Below, one piece after another: positions 53,665-64,000 of a DNA stretch of 64,000 bases. The number at the start of each line of letters is the position of its first letter. Position 1 is the first letter of the stretch. A program made the translations under genes and the position numbers. The notes below the pieces were generated by a model. That model worked only from the letters and a program-made list of their open reading frames with translations, was not told the DNA's origin and made no database searches. The DNA comes from Microplitis mediator (lineage: Eukaryota; Arthropoda; Insecta; Hymenoptera; Braconidae). The stretch covers positions 18,246,422-18,310,421 of the forward strand of contig NC_079973.1 of NCBI RefSeq assembly GCF_029852145.1, read 5' to 3'.

Positions 53665-54425
53665 AAATCGATCTATCGGTTGACCCTGCGGGCCAGTCCC
53701 AAAACTTCCCGCTGTTTTCAAGCTCCTTGAGCTCGAAAATATTGGTGTGAATAAATTTTCAAGCTCGTCGAGCTCGAAAATACTTTTACCATTTTTTTTC
53801 TCGAACGATATCTCTCAAACGAATTGACCGATTGATACGATTAAGGTGGCAATCGACGCGTTTTATTGAGTTCTAAAGCTAACCAGATTTTAGAATTGAT
53901 CTATGTAGTCGTTTTTGAGATATTTCAAAAAAACTAAAAACAAATTTTGTTTTTAATTCTCTCGACAACGGTTTTTCTTGAACGAATAAACCGATTTTGA
54001 TGGTTGAGGTGGTATTCGACGCGGCTTATTTAGAGCTGATTAAATTTTGGAATCAATCCATTAAGCACATTACAAGTTATCCAAAAAAAAACATGTTTTA
54101 ATAAATTTTATTTTTGGAATATCTTCGAACACACTCTATCGATCAATTTCAATTTTTCACAGCTTTTAGATAATGACAAGCCGCGTCGAATGCAACCTTG
54201 ACGATCGAAATCGGTTCATCCGTTCGAAAGATACAGATATTTACATACGTACGTACATACATACATATACTAGGACATCATCTTGAAATTAGTCAGAATA
54301 GCTTCTTAGAACCTCAAAACGTCAAGGTCTCTCTTAGAAATTCGATTTTCGAAATTCGGATCGAAACTAATAACTCACCGATTTTTTTTAAATTTCCAAT
54401 TTTCTTAGCGGGAAGTTAAAAAATT
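53665..54425. repeat. CTTCCCGCT-ended foldback family, copy 2
   Basis: Start ggttgaccctgcgggccagt then aaaacttcccgctgttttca; end agcgggaagttaaaaaa. Terminal inverted AACTTCCCGCT / AGCGGGAAGTT. Internal blocks on either side of the middle are inverted relatives (ccgattgatacgattaaggtggcaatcg and later complements). An acgtacatac microsatellite precedes the end. The plus ORF at 54198 is a shadow. Confidence 0.75.
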
Positions 54426-55504
54426 TATAGGTCCTGATAATTTTGACAATTGTTAAAAGATAATATGTATTATTTTATAACAGAAGGTTATATTTAAACA
54501 ACATATATTTATTTATCGAACTACTAATGATTTAAGAATAACGAATTATACTGAGGAGCTATAGATGTCAACAAATGTAGATTAATACCATTATGAAATG
54601 CGTGTTCTAAGCCCTTCTCTTTTTATTTCTCGATAAATAACAACAAAAATTAAATACGTAACTTAAATTGATCATACTTATTTATGGGATTAATTTTGTT
54701 TACTCCTTATGAAATCTTTAGATTGTTATTATTAGCAGTAATATTTCAAAGTTCGTAATTAACGAAAACATTGCGATAAGCTTAAAAAAAATTAATTTAA
54801 ATGATTTCTAAAAAATTTTCAATTTTTATGTATTCTCACAGTAACTATGTACTTTTATGTCAAATTATAAATTTTTAATACTTTCAATAATTTTCACAGA
54901 TTCTTCATTAGCTATCTAATAATTGATTATTATAAAAATTTAAATATAAATATAGTTAGAAAAAAAATGATATTAATCTTTCAAGAGCTGAATGAAAAAA
55001 GTAGCCTATGTCATAATAGGAACTAAAAATTGTTTTCAACAAAAGGTCATGTAATCTACATGCCTTTACCCCAAATAGACTATAGATTAAACTTTTAATA
55101 GATATGTGTAGTCAATATGTTTACTTCATATTAAAGAATTCTTCGGTTGCCCACTAAAAAATAAAGAAAAAACTTACTCCCACCATTTGACGTAGGCGCT
55201 GAGATCTCTACGTATATGTTTTAGCATACTGACCAAATTTTACAAGGAAAGGAAAATATCATTGCTCTCAGTTAGGCCGACGAATTCGTCGACACAGCAT
55301 AAGTACGATTGCTCAGTTTTAACTTATTGTATATTTAACATATATTTTTATAATAACTTATATAATAAATATAAAACATAATAAACTGTATTAGTTGAAG
55401 ACTGATTTAGAACTATTTAAAAATAAATAAATATAGCTGAAAGGTTGTTGATAATATAAAGTTAAAAATAATTATCATTCAAATTTTTTGATAATACTCT
55501 GATT
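54426..55504. other. Repeat-poor upstream region of the second ILP gene
   Basis: No gene. A TATAAAA at about 55370 lies 135 bp before the ATG and an arthropod-type initiator TCAGT at about 55314; either could be part of the ILP promoter but neither is in a decisive arrangement. Confidence 0.4.
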
Positions 55505-55777
55505 ATGTTCTCAATACGAATTAGTTCAACATTATTGATTATAATTATTGCAATAATGTTTAATTTAGTGGTATCATCGCCATTGAATAGGAGTAGTGGA
55601 AAAATCAGAGTGTGTTCATCAGCATTAAGTAATACTCTTAAGCTAGTATGTAGTGATGGATATAATGAACCTTCATCAAACGAATCCAGATCTAATTCTC
55701 CAACCGGTGGTGGCATTGTTGAAGAATGCTGTCATAAAGCTTGTAGTTTAGAAACTCTTCGACAATACTGTCAATAA
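55505..55777 (+). CDS. Insulin-like peptide, single-exon, short linker (90 aa)
   Basis: Complete frame with ATG at 55505 and TAA at 55775. Residues 8-25 are a hydrophobic signal peptide ending near VVSS. The B chain follows: Cys at about 37 and 49 enclosing SSALSNTLKLV (11 residues, canonical). The A chain is GIVEECCHKACSLETLRQYC, with the exact CC-x3-C-x8-C spacing. All six insulin cysteines are present. The connecting stretch (SDGYNEPSSNESRSNSPTGG) has no Lys-Arg or Arg-Arg convertase site, so the product may stay single-chain, as in IGF-type peptides, though it lacks D/E-like extensions. Secreted ligand for an insulin/IGF-type receptor by family knowledge. Unlike most insulin genes, no intron interrupts the linker. 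A minus ORF on the same bases is a shadow. Confidence 0.92.
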   Translation: MFSIRISSTLLIIIIAIMFNLVVSSPLNRSSGKIRVCSSALSNTLKLVCSDGYNEPSSNESRSNSPTGGGIVEECCHKACSLETLRQYCQ

Positions 55778-58589
55778 TTTTGCATAATTATTTTGGAGCA
55801 TTAATTAGAACAATGGTATGTAATATTTCTTTTATCATAATAATATATTTTTTAGACATCCTTATTTAATTGGCGTAGAAAAATCGGTTTTGGATACTGA
55901 ATATGAAGTGGGCATTTAAAATTTTCTTTCAACATATTGACAATAAATGTTTAAAAATCTAAATGCCCACCTCAATCGCTCATTTTATTTTTAATCATTA
56001 CTATTATTTTACAATATTTATTTATTTTTTTTTTTTAGTATGAATTTTTATTCAACTTATGAATTGCCAATTTGATTTTCTTATTTATTTTTCAGTTTAA
56101 TATTTTTTTATTAACATTTTTTTTAAATACCTCGCGTTTTTGTATCAGATGTCGCTCTTTTTTTTAATTCCAATTATTACGCTAGTGCTGCTGCCAGTAG
56201 TTGATGGAGAGATAAAATGAAAAAAATAATAACAACAGTAAAAATAAAAATGGCAGCTAAATTTTTCGTGTATAATCAGTTTCATAATTTTAATTAATTA
56301 CAATTAAAATAAAAGGTTTTAGATAGTGATTTTCATTCATAAGGGTTCTTGTGATAAAAATTACAAAGATAATAAAAAAAAAGTTAGGCCGATTATTGCG
56401 TCTGGCGTGAGTTATCGTGTTTACGAAGTTTCATTCGTAACAATTGACAGCACTGGTTTTTTGAGTTAAAATAATTTATTGTAAACTAATAAAATAATGA
56501 ATTGACTTGATACTAGGTACAAATTGTTCCTTAATAAATTCTCTATATGCTACTATACCATTTGACCTATTTTGGTGTAATTAAAAGAGTGTAGAAATAT
56601 TTGTGTGTGAGAAAAATAGTCGGGAAAAAAAAGCCATTCATAAAGAATTTTCAGCGCTTTCGCACTTGAGGTGTGCAATATTAAAGACAAATATTTCTCT
56701 AATAAGTTCTTATACAGTGTTAAAATATAATGAAAACATTTGATATGTTTGGGAGACTTTAATACCCACTTTTGAAAGGTATCCAAAACTGCTATAAATA
56801 ATTAAAACAAAGAATACGTATTTTTTTATGTAACTATCACATTCTTAATAGTTCTACGGTTTCATTAATCAATAATTTATTGCATGTTATGATGTTTTAC
56901 TATATGTAAAAATTTCTTAAACTTATCAATTTCCTCAATGTCTATCACTGGTGATTCTACCCTATCCTTAAGTTCTTTTTTATTTTAAATTTTAAATTAT
57001 GAGTTTATTGAGCAATACATTTTTTTTCATAAAAAAAATTTTACTATTTTAAAATCAAGTTGTTGAATAAATCATCACTTATTCGTGTTAATTTTTATAC
57101 AATAATTTAAAAATTTAACTCAAAAATTATCTAAATTAATTGTTTTTCAGATTTATTTTCAATCATTGCAACTCAGTCATCTTTTTAATAAAATCTACTA
57201 CGGCGATGTATGGAAATATTATTTTTCATGCGTGATGTCAAAAATATAAATAATCGTCGACATTGTAAATAATACTTAAAATAATATTGCTCATAAAAAA
57301 AAGAAATGAGTGTTCAACAATTCTTCATTTTAATTTGTAAATGAGCAATATATATATTATGATTAGGAAATTAAAATAACAATATTAAATTTTTTAAATA
57401 CAAAAAATAATAACTATTTATGTTTTTAGTAATAATAATATTTATAATATGGAAATATTATAAGAACCTGAGTATTAAAAATATACTAAAATTTGCTAGG
57501 GAAAAAATTTTATTTATGTTGACTATTTCTCAGTGATATTTTAGTATTTTCTATAGTATTTATAGTTAAATAAAAACTATTATCTTGCTCTTATAGAGAA
57601 TTATTAATAAATCAATTAGATAGTTGTATAATAAATGTGTATATAAAAATACATTAAAATAAGTTACAAAGTTACAACAACGAATGTCCGCGTAAAATAC
57701 AAAACTTTTTTTTTATGTATATTAAAGCCATGTAAAATAGTTTTTTTAATAATTGTAATTTTTTTATGTACAATATATTCAAGTACCCTATGTATTTAAG
57801 GTCTTGATATATTTTTATGTTCAAGAAAAATCAGAATAATAATTTCGACATTTCTGTTATCTATAATATTATTTTTAGTTTATTGGAAATATTCTCAGTG
57901 TAATCAATTATTTTATTTTATAATTTTTTTCATTGTAGCCAATATTACTAAAAATTTTTAATGAACAATAAAAAACAAAAATCTTTTCTATTATAGAATA
58001 GCTTTTTCTTATCCCATTATCTTTACTTTAATTTTTTTTATTAAATTAGAATAATAACTTTTTTGTGATGAAATTAATAGTGTAACATAATTTATTTTTA
58101 AATGTGATTATAAAGTAGAATGAATATATTTTTAGTAAACCTGTTTTCGTCCATGAACTTGATGGTAAAGTTCCGCTATCTATAAATTAAATACTATAAA
58201 GTTCATGGGTGGAGGCAAAAAACGTGGTTCCTATTGATGATAAAGTTACTTCTTCACTCGGTATATCAAACTAAGGGGAAATAATTATCAGTCATTACTT
58301 TTTCTAAAGATCATTCAACTCATATATTTTAAATTTATTTGGATTTTGACTCTATCAAGTTTAACTTCATTTAAGTTTTATTCAACTTCCATTTCACAAG
58401 ACTTATTTTTTTTTTTTTTTTTTTTTTTGCTAGTTATAAATTTTTCTCACTAAATAAATTTATATTTAAAAATCATTATTATTTACTATGATTTAAACAT
58501 TTTTTTTCTACGCATTGTCGATTACCGATCTCGAATTTTAAAAAATCTCAACAATTTTTATGGTAAAAAGAAAGCCAGTAAAAATAAGA
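55778..58589. other. Repeat-poor AT-rich DNA downstream of the second ILP gene
   Basis: Probably holds the 3' UTR and intergenic DNA. Many AATAAA-like words, so no polyadenylation site can be chosen. A 23-codon signal-like ORF (MSLFFLIPIITLVLL...) starts at 56149 but ends at once. A GCGAAAGC-hairpin fragment sits at about 56625-56690. Confidence 0.45.
56625..56690 (-). repeat. GCGAAGC-hairpin repeat end, inverted copy
   Basis: On the minus strand TATTGCACACCTCAAGTGCG then AAAGCGCTGA, the same terminal phrase as at 9899, 11535 and 62120. Confidence 0.65.
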
Positions 58590-58675
58590 TACGAATCAGG
58601 CTTGCCTTCGTTAGGCAAGCCTAGTTCAGGCCAAACTGATTTTTCGGCAAGCCTCACCAAAATTTTTAGTCGGGA
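58590..58675. repeat. Short iterated-word element, word AGGCTTGCC/GGCAAGCCT
   Basis: caggcttgccttcgttaggc then aagcct, and gcaagcctcacc: inverted copies of one word within 80 bp. Confidence 0.5.
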
Positions 58676-58814
58676 AATCTTAATTTGTGTTACAATAGAT
58701 TTGATTATATAATTTATATTTTTTCTATGTGCAAAAAATAAAATTAGATATACATACGTAAATACTAGCTTGCTCTTAAAAATTATTCATAATTCACCGT
58801 TTATAATTTTAAAA

Positions 58815-59465
58815 ATCTGAAAACCGACCAACCCTGCGGGCCAGCCCCAAAACTTCTCGCTGTTTTCGAGCTCAGAGAGTTCGAAAATGTTATTACTTGT
58901 AAATTTTTGAGCTCTTCAAGCTCAAAAATCTATTAGGCCGATAAAACACACTTTCACTTAAAAAAAATAATTTTTTTCTGACGATATTTTTGGACCGAAT
59001 CAACCGATTTTAAAGTTCTTGGTGGCAATCGAAAAGACTCACTAAGACTTAAAACTGAATACACTTTGAGGTGAATCAGGCAAGTGGTTTATAAGTTATA
59101 CGCAAAAAACCTAAAAAAAAAAAATGTGCAATTTTTATTTTTCGTATAACTTGCAAACTACATGATCGATCGACTCCAAAACCTATTTAATTTTAAGTCT
59201 TGGCGAGCCTTTTCGATTGCCACCAAGAACGTTCAAATTGGTTGATTCGTTCCAAAGATATCGTCGGATAGAAAAAGTTTACACACACACACAAATACAC
59301 ACGCGCGCGCGGACGCGGACGTCCATCCGGAAATAGTCAGAATAACTTCCTATGACCTCAAAATGTTGACATCTGATGAAAACTAGATTTTCGAAAATCG
59401 GACCGAAACCAGTAATTTCCTTTTTTTGAAAATTTACAATTTTCATAGAGGGAAGTTAAAAAATA
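58815..59465. repeat. CTTCCCGCT-ended foldback family, copy 3
   Basis: Start accaaccctgcgggccagcc then aaaacttctcgctgttttcg; end agagggaagttaaaaaa. The body is a foldback: ttcttggtggcaatcgaaaa near 59018 is inverted near 59210. A cacacacacacgcgcgcgcg tract precedes the end. Confidence 0.8.
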
Positions 59466-59845
59466 TATTATATATAGTTTATTTAATAATTTAATAAATT
59501 TATGAATAAATCTTGCAGTCACTAAAAAATTGTTATAGAATACTGAAAATTATTTCAGATTTATCAAAATTAAAGAAATTATCTATGTGATGTCTATTAC
59601 TGCAAACCGTTGGTTAATAAATATCCTCTTTAGAATTTACTTAGTTGCGAGTATTCAAAGCCCAATAACTTCTTACTCATTAGGATTACGATAAAACTAT
59701 TTCGAAGCTTTTTTGTAGAGAATTAAATTTTCAATAAGAATAAGTTCATCAAAATAGAAAAAAAAATTTTTTTCGTAGTTTTGAGTTAAGAAAACGAAAA
59801 AATATTTTTTCAAATGCTATTTTTATGGAAAAACATATGCATATT
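59466..59845. other. AT-rich non-coding DNA
   Basis: No gene. Contains ttttgtagagaattaaattt, a phrase also seen near 1240, 59995 and 60815, pointing to old repeat debris. Confidence 0.35.
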
Positions 59846-60145
59846 CGCTCATATATTTTAATTTGTATACGTCATAGAAGTCATTTAAAAAAAAAAAAAT
59901 TGAAACATTATTTTAACATTAAAAACATTTCTTAATTACTTTATTATCTTGTAACCTATAGATTTTATCAACTTCAAGCATAGGATCTGTCTTGTAGAGA
60001 ATTTAATGTCCTACAAAATTTCTAATTACTTTTCCTCTATAACTCTAACTGTTTACTCGCTAAATATAAAAAATACTTTTTTTTTCTTTCTTTTTTTTTT
60101 TTTAATGACGTCTATGACGTACACACATTAAATTATATGAGTTAC
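59846..60145. repeat. Foldback element, about 48-bp arms
   Basis: The left arm starts ctcatatattttaatttgta and goes on with acgtcatagaagtcatttaa; the right arm is its complement, ending aaattatatgag. The spacer is A/T-rich. Confidence 0.75.
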
Positions 60146-60324
60146 ACTAAAATTGTGGTAAGCACTTTCAAAGTACATCTAATTACCTACAAATTGCCCT
60201 TATGTAGGTGATAATGGCATAAAATGCCGCGAAGTTATAATGGATAAATACAAAAAAACCTAAATTCTCTCTGTATTTTAAATAGAAAAACTTTGAAATA
60301 AAAAATAAAGTACTTAATACACTA

Positions 60325-60480
60325 AAAAAAATCGGGAGTGAATTCACTCGGAGTCTCGGAGTTTTTAAAAAAAATCACTCTGCATACGGAGTAAATAGGG
60401 AGTTTGCCTTTTCAGCGGAGTGATTTCAGAATGGTCTGGACTTTATTATTAAAATCCGCATTCACTCCGAAAAAAAAATT
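60325..60480. repeat. GGAGTGAATTCACTCC-word element, fragment
   Basis: TA followed by CACTAAAAAAAATCGGGAGT, then gaattcactcggagtc, cggagtgattt and cattcactccg. No right terminus: it runs into the TA microsatellite region. Confidence 0.65.
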
Positions 60481-60514
60481 GTCGTTCCAAACTAACCACC
60501 CAACTATGTATTCA

Positions 60515-60515
60515 T

Positions 60516-60577
<62 letters not shown>
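60515..60577. repeat. (TA)n microsatellite
   Basis: Uninterrupted TA repeat of about 60 bp. Confidence 0.95.
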
Positions 60578-60579
<2 letters not shown>

Positions 60580-60589
60580 TAGACTGGGC

Positions 60590-61261
60590 CAAAAAAATCG
60601 ACTATTTTTTTTTTTTTTTTCGATACTGTGAAAATATTATTCCTGATGACAAAAAAAAATTATTGTGCAAGTTTGAGCCCTTAATATTGATATTAAAAGG
60701 TGAATCGTTACGACTATTAGTTTTTTGACAGAAATTTCATTTTTTACCCAAAACTCGTTAATCATCCATCTGAAAAATTTGAGCAATGTATATTCTTAAA
60801 GGAAATTGAATTCTCTACAAAAAATCTTTCTTAGTAAATTTACGTAAAACGAGCCGTTTCCTTCTAACCGTGCCTTAAACATTGATTTGTTTTTTAAATT
60901 CTTTGTTTCTATTTTGGATTTTTGTCACTACTGGAAACTATAACATTTTTTTTCAAATCTAAATACATATTCTTGAAGGAAATTTAATGCTCTACAAAAA
61001 AGGTCTCTTAACATTTTTTGCTAAATTCACTCTTCGAAAGTTATTCAGGTTATTAAAGTCGTTTTGACTTAACTTTAACCTTGAAAAAATTTTTTAAAAA
61101 TTCAAAAAATCATAACTTTGAAACAGTTGCATATTAAGGGCTCAAATTTTCAGAGAATTTTTTTTTTGAATATATAGAACGACTCCACAAAGTTTGAACC
61201 AAATCGACGAGGATCGCCCCGTAAAAAAAACTTTATTTGGTGGAATGACCCATACATACAT

Positions 61262-61262
<1 letters not shown>
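60590..61262 (+). repeat. Dispersed repeat family G, copy 3 (ends TGGAATGACCCATA)
   Basis: The tail caaatcgacgaggatcgccc then tttggtggaatgacccatac corresponds to the family G endings at 3570 and 30690. The body contains the tctctacaaaaaatct phrases. No coding capacity. Confidence 0.5.

Positions 61263-61268
<6 letters not shown>

Positions 61269-61335
<67 letters not shown>
61269..61335. repeat. (TA)n microsatellite
   Basis: Uninterrupted TA repeat of about 66 bp. Confidence 0.95.
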
Positions 61336-61339
<4 letters not shown>

Positions 61340-61580
61340 CTAAGTTGCTCCGACCGATAGTTTATGAGTTACAGTAATTCCCTCGCAGATTTGAATCATG
61401 GTGGAAACACGATGGATCCACGGTGTTTCCACCGTGATTCAAATCTACGAGGGTTTTTATAATTGAAAATGTAAATGAATTTAAATATGATAATTTTCCA
61501 TTTTTTTTTTACATTTTTTACATTTTCAATTATAAAAATTACTGTAACTCATAAACTATCGGTCAGAGCAACTTAGGTCT
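61336..61580. repeat. Foldback with near-perfect arms, interrupted in its left arm
   Basis: The left arm starts AGACCTAAGTTGCTCCGACC (61336) and the right arm ends with its complement at 61580, one mismatch in the outer 43 bp. Past the 61380-61453 insertion the left arm goes on (tataattgaaaatgtaaa) and again matches the right arm. Confidence 0.9.
61380..61453. mobile_element. 74-bp palindromic element with CCCTCGCAGATTT ends and TT duplication
   Basis: CCCTCGCAGATTTGAATCAT on the left and its near-exact complement ending CTACGAGGG on the right. It splits the left arm of the foldback; the right arm is the empty site and shows two fewer T, so a 2-bp TT duplication. Confidence 0.85.
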
Positions 61581-62109
61581 AAGGACCTTTTTTAAAGAGG
61601 ATGAAATTTTCTTCAAATATATGTTTCCTTTATTTCTCTATACTTAGCGGTTCGTCCTAAGAAATGAAAAAATCACGATTTTCGTCAAAAAATTCAGTTC
61701 GATAGCTCTTACTGGTGAACCAGCGTGAGCTACATTAAAAAGTCCAAGAGAAATTTTAAAGAGCATGGAGTCTCTTACAATATTCAGCAATTCGTTTCTC
61801 AATATCATGAAAAGCAGCTCAGCATTAGAAATTTGAAAAAAAAAAAATTTTTTTTACATGCATTTTAAATGGGAAAAACTCAAATTGAAATAGTAAATAC
61901 TTAGCATTGGCATTAAGAGCTCATATTTGATGAGAATTTTTTTTTTTTCGATGTAGATTGAGATTTTGCTTGAGCCCTTAGAAAAATAAAACTTTTGCGG
62001 AAATGAATCACCCTAATATATATATTTATATAGACTCTTAAACTAATGGTATTTTTAGAAAATACTCAACGAAATCCAACATATTGTCTAATCATATTAA
62101 AAAAAAAAA
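61581..62109. other. Old repeat debris, no gene
   Basis: A/T-rich DNA sharing phrases such as ggaaatttaatgctctacaa with 60960-61010. No ORF with features. Confidence 0.35.
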
Positions 62110-62150
62110 CCGTTCATAAAGCACCCTCAGCGCTTTCGCGCTTGAGGTGT
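62110..62150 (-). repeat. GCGAAGC-hairpin repeat end, inverted copy
   Basis: Minus-strand TATTGCACACCTCAAGCGCG then AAAGCGCTGAGGGTGC; a stem with GCGAAAGC loop. Confidence 0.7.
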
Positions 62151-63389
62151 GCAATAGATTTTTATATATAAAATTTACCCAAGAAGTCGATTGTTTATAA
62201 ATAAATTATTTATTGGTCAAGACAGTTACACAATTATTAGTCTGCAGGAAAGCTAACAATTTATGCAGTAATAAAATTCAATAAATGAAAAATTTTCTGT
62301 ACAGAAAACTTGATTAATTTGGATCTAAAAACGCTTGTAAAAAAAATATTCATTTACTTTAAATAAATTTAAAAAAAAAATAAAATTTAAAGCAACGTAA
62401 AAGTCCGGCAAAGATTGTACGGCGTTAAACAATGTTAATCTTATGTAATAAATATTTAATGATAAAAGAAAATAAATATATACGCGCAATAATAATTCCG
62501 AGTAGCCCTCATAAAAATAAAAAAACATATTTCTATATTTGGGAATAAACTGTTAACTTGATATACGAGGAAAATGATTAAAGTTTGTATAAATACTGTA
62601 TTTATATAAACTTAAGTAATAATATTTACGTTACCTGATTAGAGATTTTGCTTGATTGCTCCATTTTTGGACTTTTAATACTTTTTTTAATTAATGAAAA
62701 AGTATAAAATAAAATTTCCATTGTATGAATATGATTTAAATTTTCTTTGTACGCATTTGAAAAATTCATTATGTCATGCGTCTATTACGAATTACTTTGT
62801 GTAAATTTTTGACGTGTCCAAAACATGCCCTAAAGTGGCAAAAAAGGATACCACTATCCAATCTATTGTTTTTCGATTGAAGTGAATTTGAATTCTTAAC
62901 CACCATTATTTTGTGGTATTTAAAAATTAAGCTCCATAACAGTCTCATATCTTTAACTTATAAATAGTAATCATCTTTATAATAATAAGAGAGTCAAAGA
63001 AAACTTTGTCCAAGTTATGTCTATACGATAAAATTAAGTAACGTAATTAAATTTAGTGTCATTGCAATGATCCATGGAAAGGTCATGACTTAAATTTTAT
63101 GCTTTTTCATAGTTTCCATTGTTTTCAAGCCACACGGACAGAATTTTATGGTAAAAAGTATCATCGAGTTATAATACAATTTCTAAACTGATGAATTCGA
63201 TAGTAGTAAATATCATTTAAATTATTAAATAAACAATCTGAATTGTAGTATCTTCCAACTACATGGTAAAATCTACAATTATTTATGATAATCAGAAATT
63301 ATAACTTTTATCTTAACTATAGTTATGACTATTATCAACTTTGTAATTCATAATAACGTGATGGGGTCGGGATAGTTTTGCCAAAAAAC
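62151..63389. other. AT-rich non-coding DNA
   Basis: No gene recognised. 63130-63300 has loosely repeated tatggtaaaa(g/t) words, perhaps a decayed iterated-word element. Confidence 0.4.
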
Positions 63390-63391
63390 TA

Positions 63392-64000
63392 CCCTGATAG
63401 CCACACCTTACTCAGTAAGCTCTGCAGTGAAACATTTTCGGCTAACTTAACAAGAAAGTTTCTGGCAAGCTTGGCCTGGATAATACTTTCCTTTAAGTTG
63501 GCTTCAGAATACGGCAGCAGCTTGAATGTAACTTGACAAAAAAACTTGCCGTCAATTTGAAGTGAAACTTTCAATCAACTCAACGTCATTGTCTGACAGG
63601 TCTGACAGTAATACTTGTAGTCAAATTGAATAAAAAGTTACAGACAAGTTACTGTCAACTTAAAAGTAACTGCTTGCTCTCCAACACCCCTAATAGCCAC
63701 TTTAGCTTGAAATTGACGGTAATTTGATGTTGAAATTACCTGAAATTTGCTGCCCGAATTTACCGTCAATTTGACAGTAAAAGTTGAAAAGAAAAATTTG
63801 CCGTTCAATTTTTGCTCAATTTAAAGGTAACTTTTTACGAAAAAAAAACTCGGTAATGTTCGTTCTTACCATTTCAGAAGGTAAGCATACTTATACATAA
63901 AATTGTCTACAATTATACAGTAAAAAAATACTATACAATTTTTCAAGTGAAATTAACAATAAATTGATATAAAAATTTGCCTGAAAATTGACGAAAAATT
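63392..64000. mobile_element. TIR element with CCCTGATAGCCA end, word AACTTGCC/AATTTGACGG, cut by window end
   Basis: TA followed by CCCTGATAGCCACACCTTAC, the terminus of the 29611 element. Inside are aagtttctggcaagcttgg, gtcaatttgaag and acttgacaaaaaaacttgcc words. A second, related terminus (CCCCTAATAGCCACTTTAGC) at about 63687 may start a nested sister. The minus ORF 63389-63574 is a translation of the words. Confidence 0.7.

Noticed and set aside
55462..55716. 84-codon minus-strand ORF across the ILP gene
   Set aside because: Antisense shadow of the ILP; no domain and no independent support.
56149..56220. Signal-peptide-like ORF (23 codons) as a third secreted peptide
   Set aside because: Ends immediately after the hydrophobic part and has no convincing donor site to extend it.

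Overview
The window is AT-rich eukaryotic DNA, almost certainly from an insect. It holds arthropod-type non-LTR and LTR retrotransposons, insulin-like peptide genes and very many short inverted-repeat elements, and shows no bacterial gene organisation. I cannot place the species.

Host genes are few. At the left edge (1-201, minus) lies the start of an insulin-like peptide (ILP) gene: signal peptide plus B chain, running off the window. At 55505-55777 (plus) a second ILP is complete in one uninterrupted frame, with signal peptide, B chain, a very short connecting segment and A chain. The two share an extended B-chain end, so they look like head-to-head paralogues now separated by about 55 kb of transposon debris. 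A 40-codon protein-like ORF (51515-51637, minus) and two possible terminal exons (52.6-52.9 kb) lie in the repeat-poor stretch before the second ILP.

The most notable non-coding feature is an apparently complete hammerhead ribozyme at 11202-11274 (plus). It has all core nucleotides, three stems and a 7-nt complementarity between loops 1 and 2.

Most of the rest is nested mobile DNA. Three non-LTR retrotransposons, all on the minus strand and all broken, are at 15.4-20.1 kb (Jockey-like), 31.7-38.8 kb (I-like, with RNase H) and 39.4-49.3 kb (only RT to C-terminus left). A young LTR element (41874-47625) has 893-bp LTRs that look identical and encodes only Gag plus protease.

Through and inside these run terminal-inverted-repeat elements that duplicate 2 bp of target, usually TA. 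They share a few termini (CACTGAGAGAAAAA, CCCGGGAAAAAATGAT, CCCTGAT, CCCTCGC, CACG-A/T-rich), but their interiors are built of different iterated 10-11 bp words. Several are nested, so the insertion order can be read. Element B (27428-39349) holds at least three insertions, one containing the I-like LINE, which is itself split by 31880-33516. The third LINE is split by 40506-48533, which contains 41139-48302, which contains the LTR element. Other repeats are foldbacks, a CTTCCCGCT-ended family in about four copies, a GCGAAGC-hairpin family, tRNA-like and 5S-like SINE fragments, a 93-bp tandem array and microsatellites.
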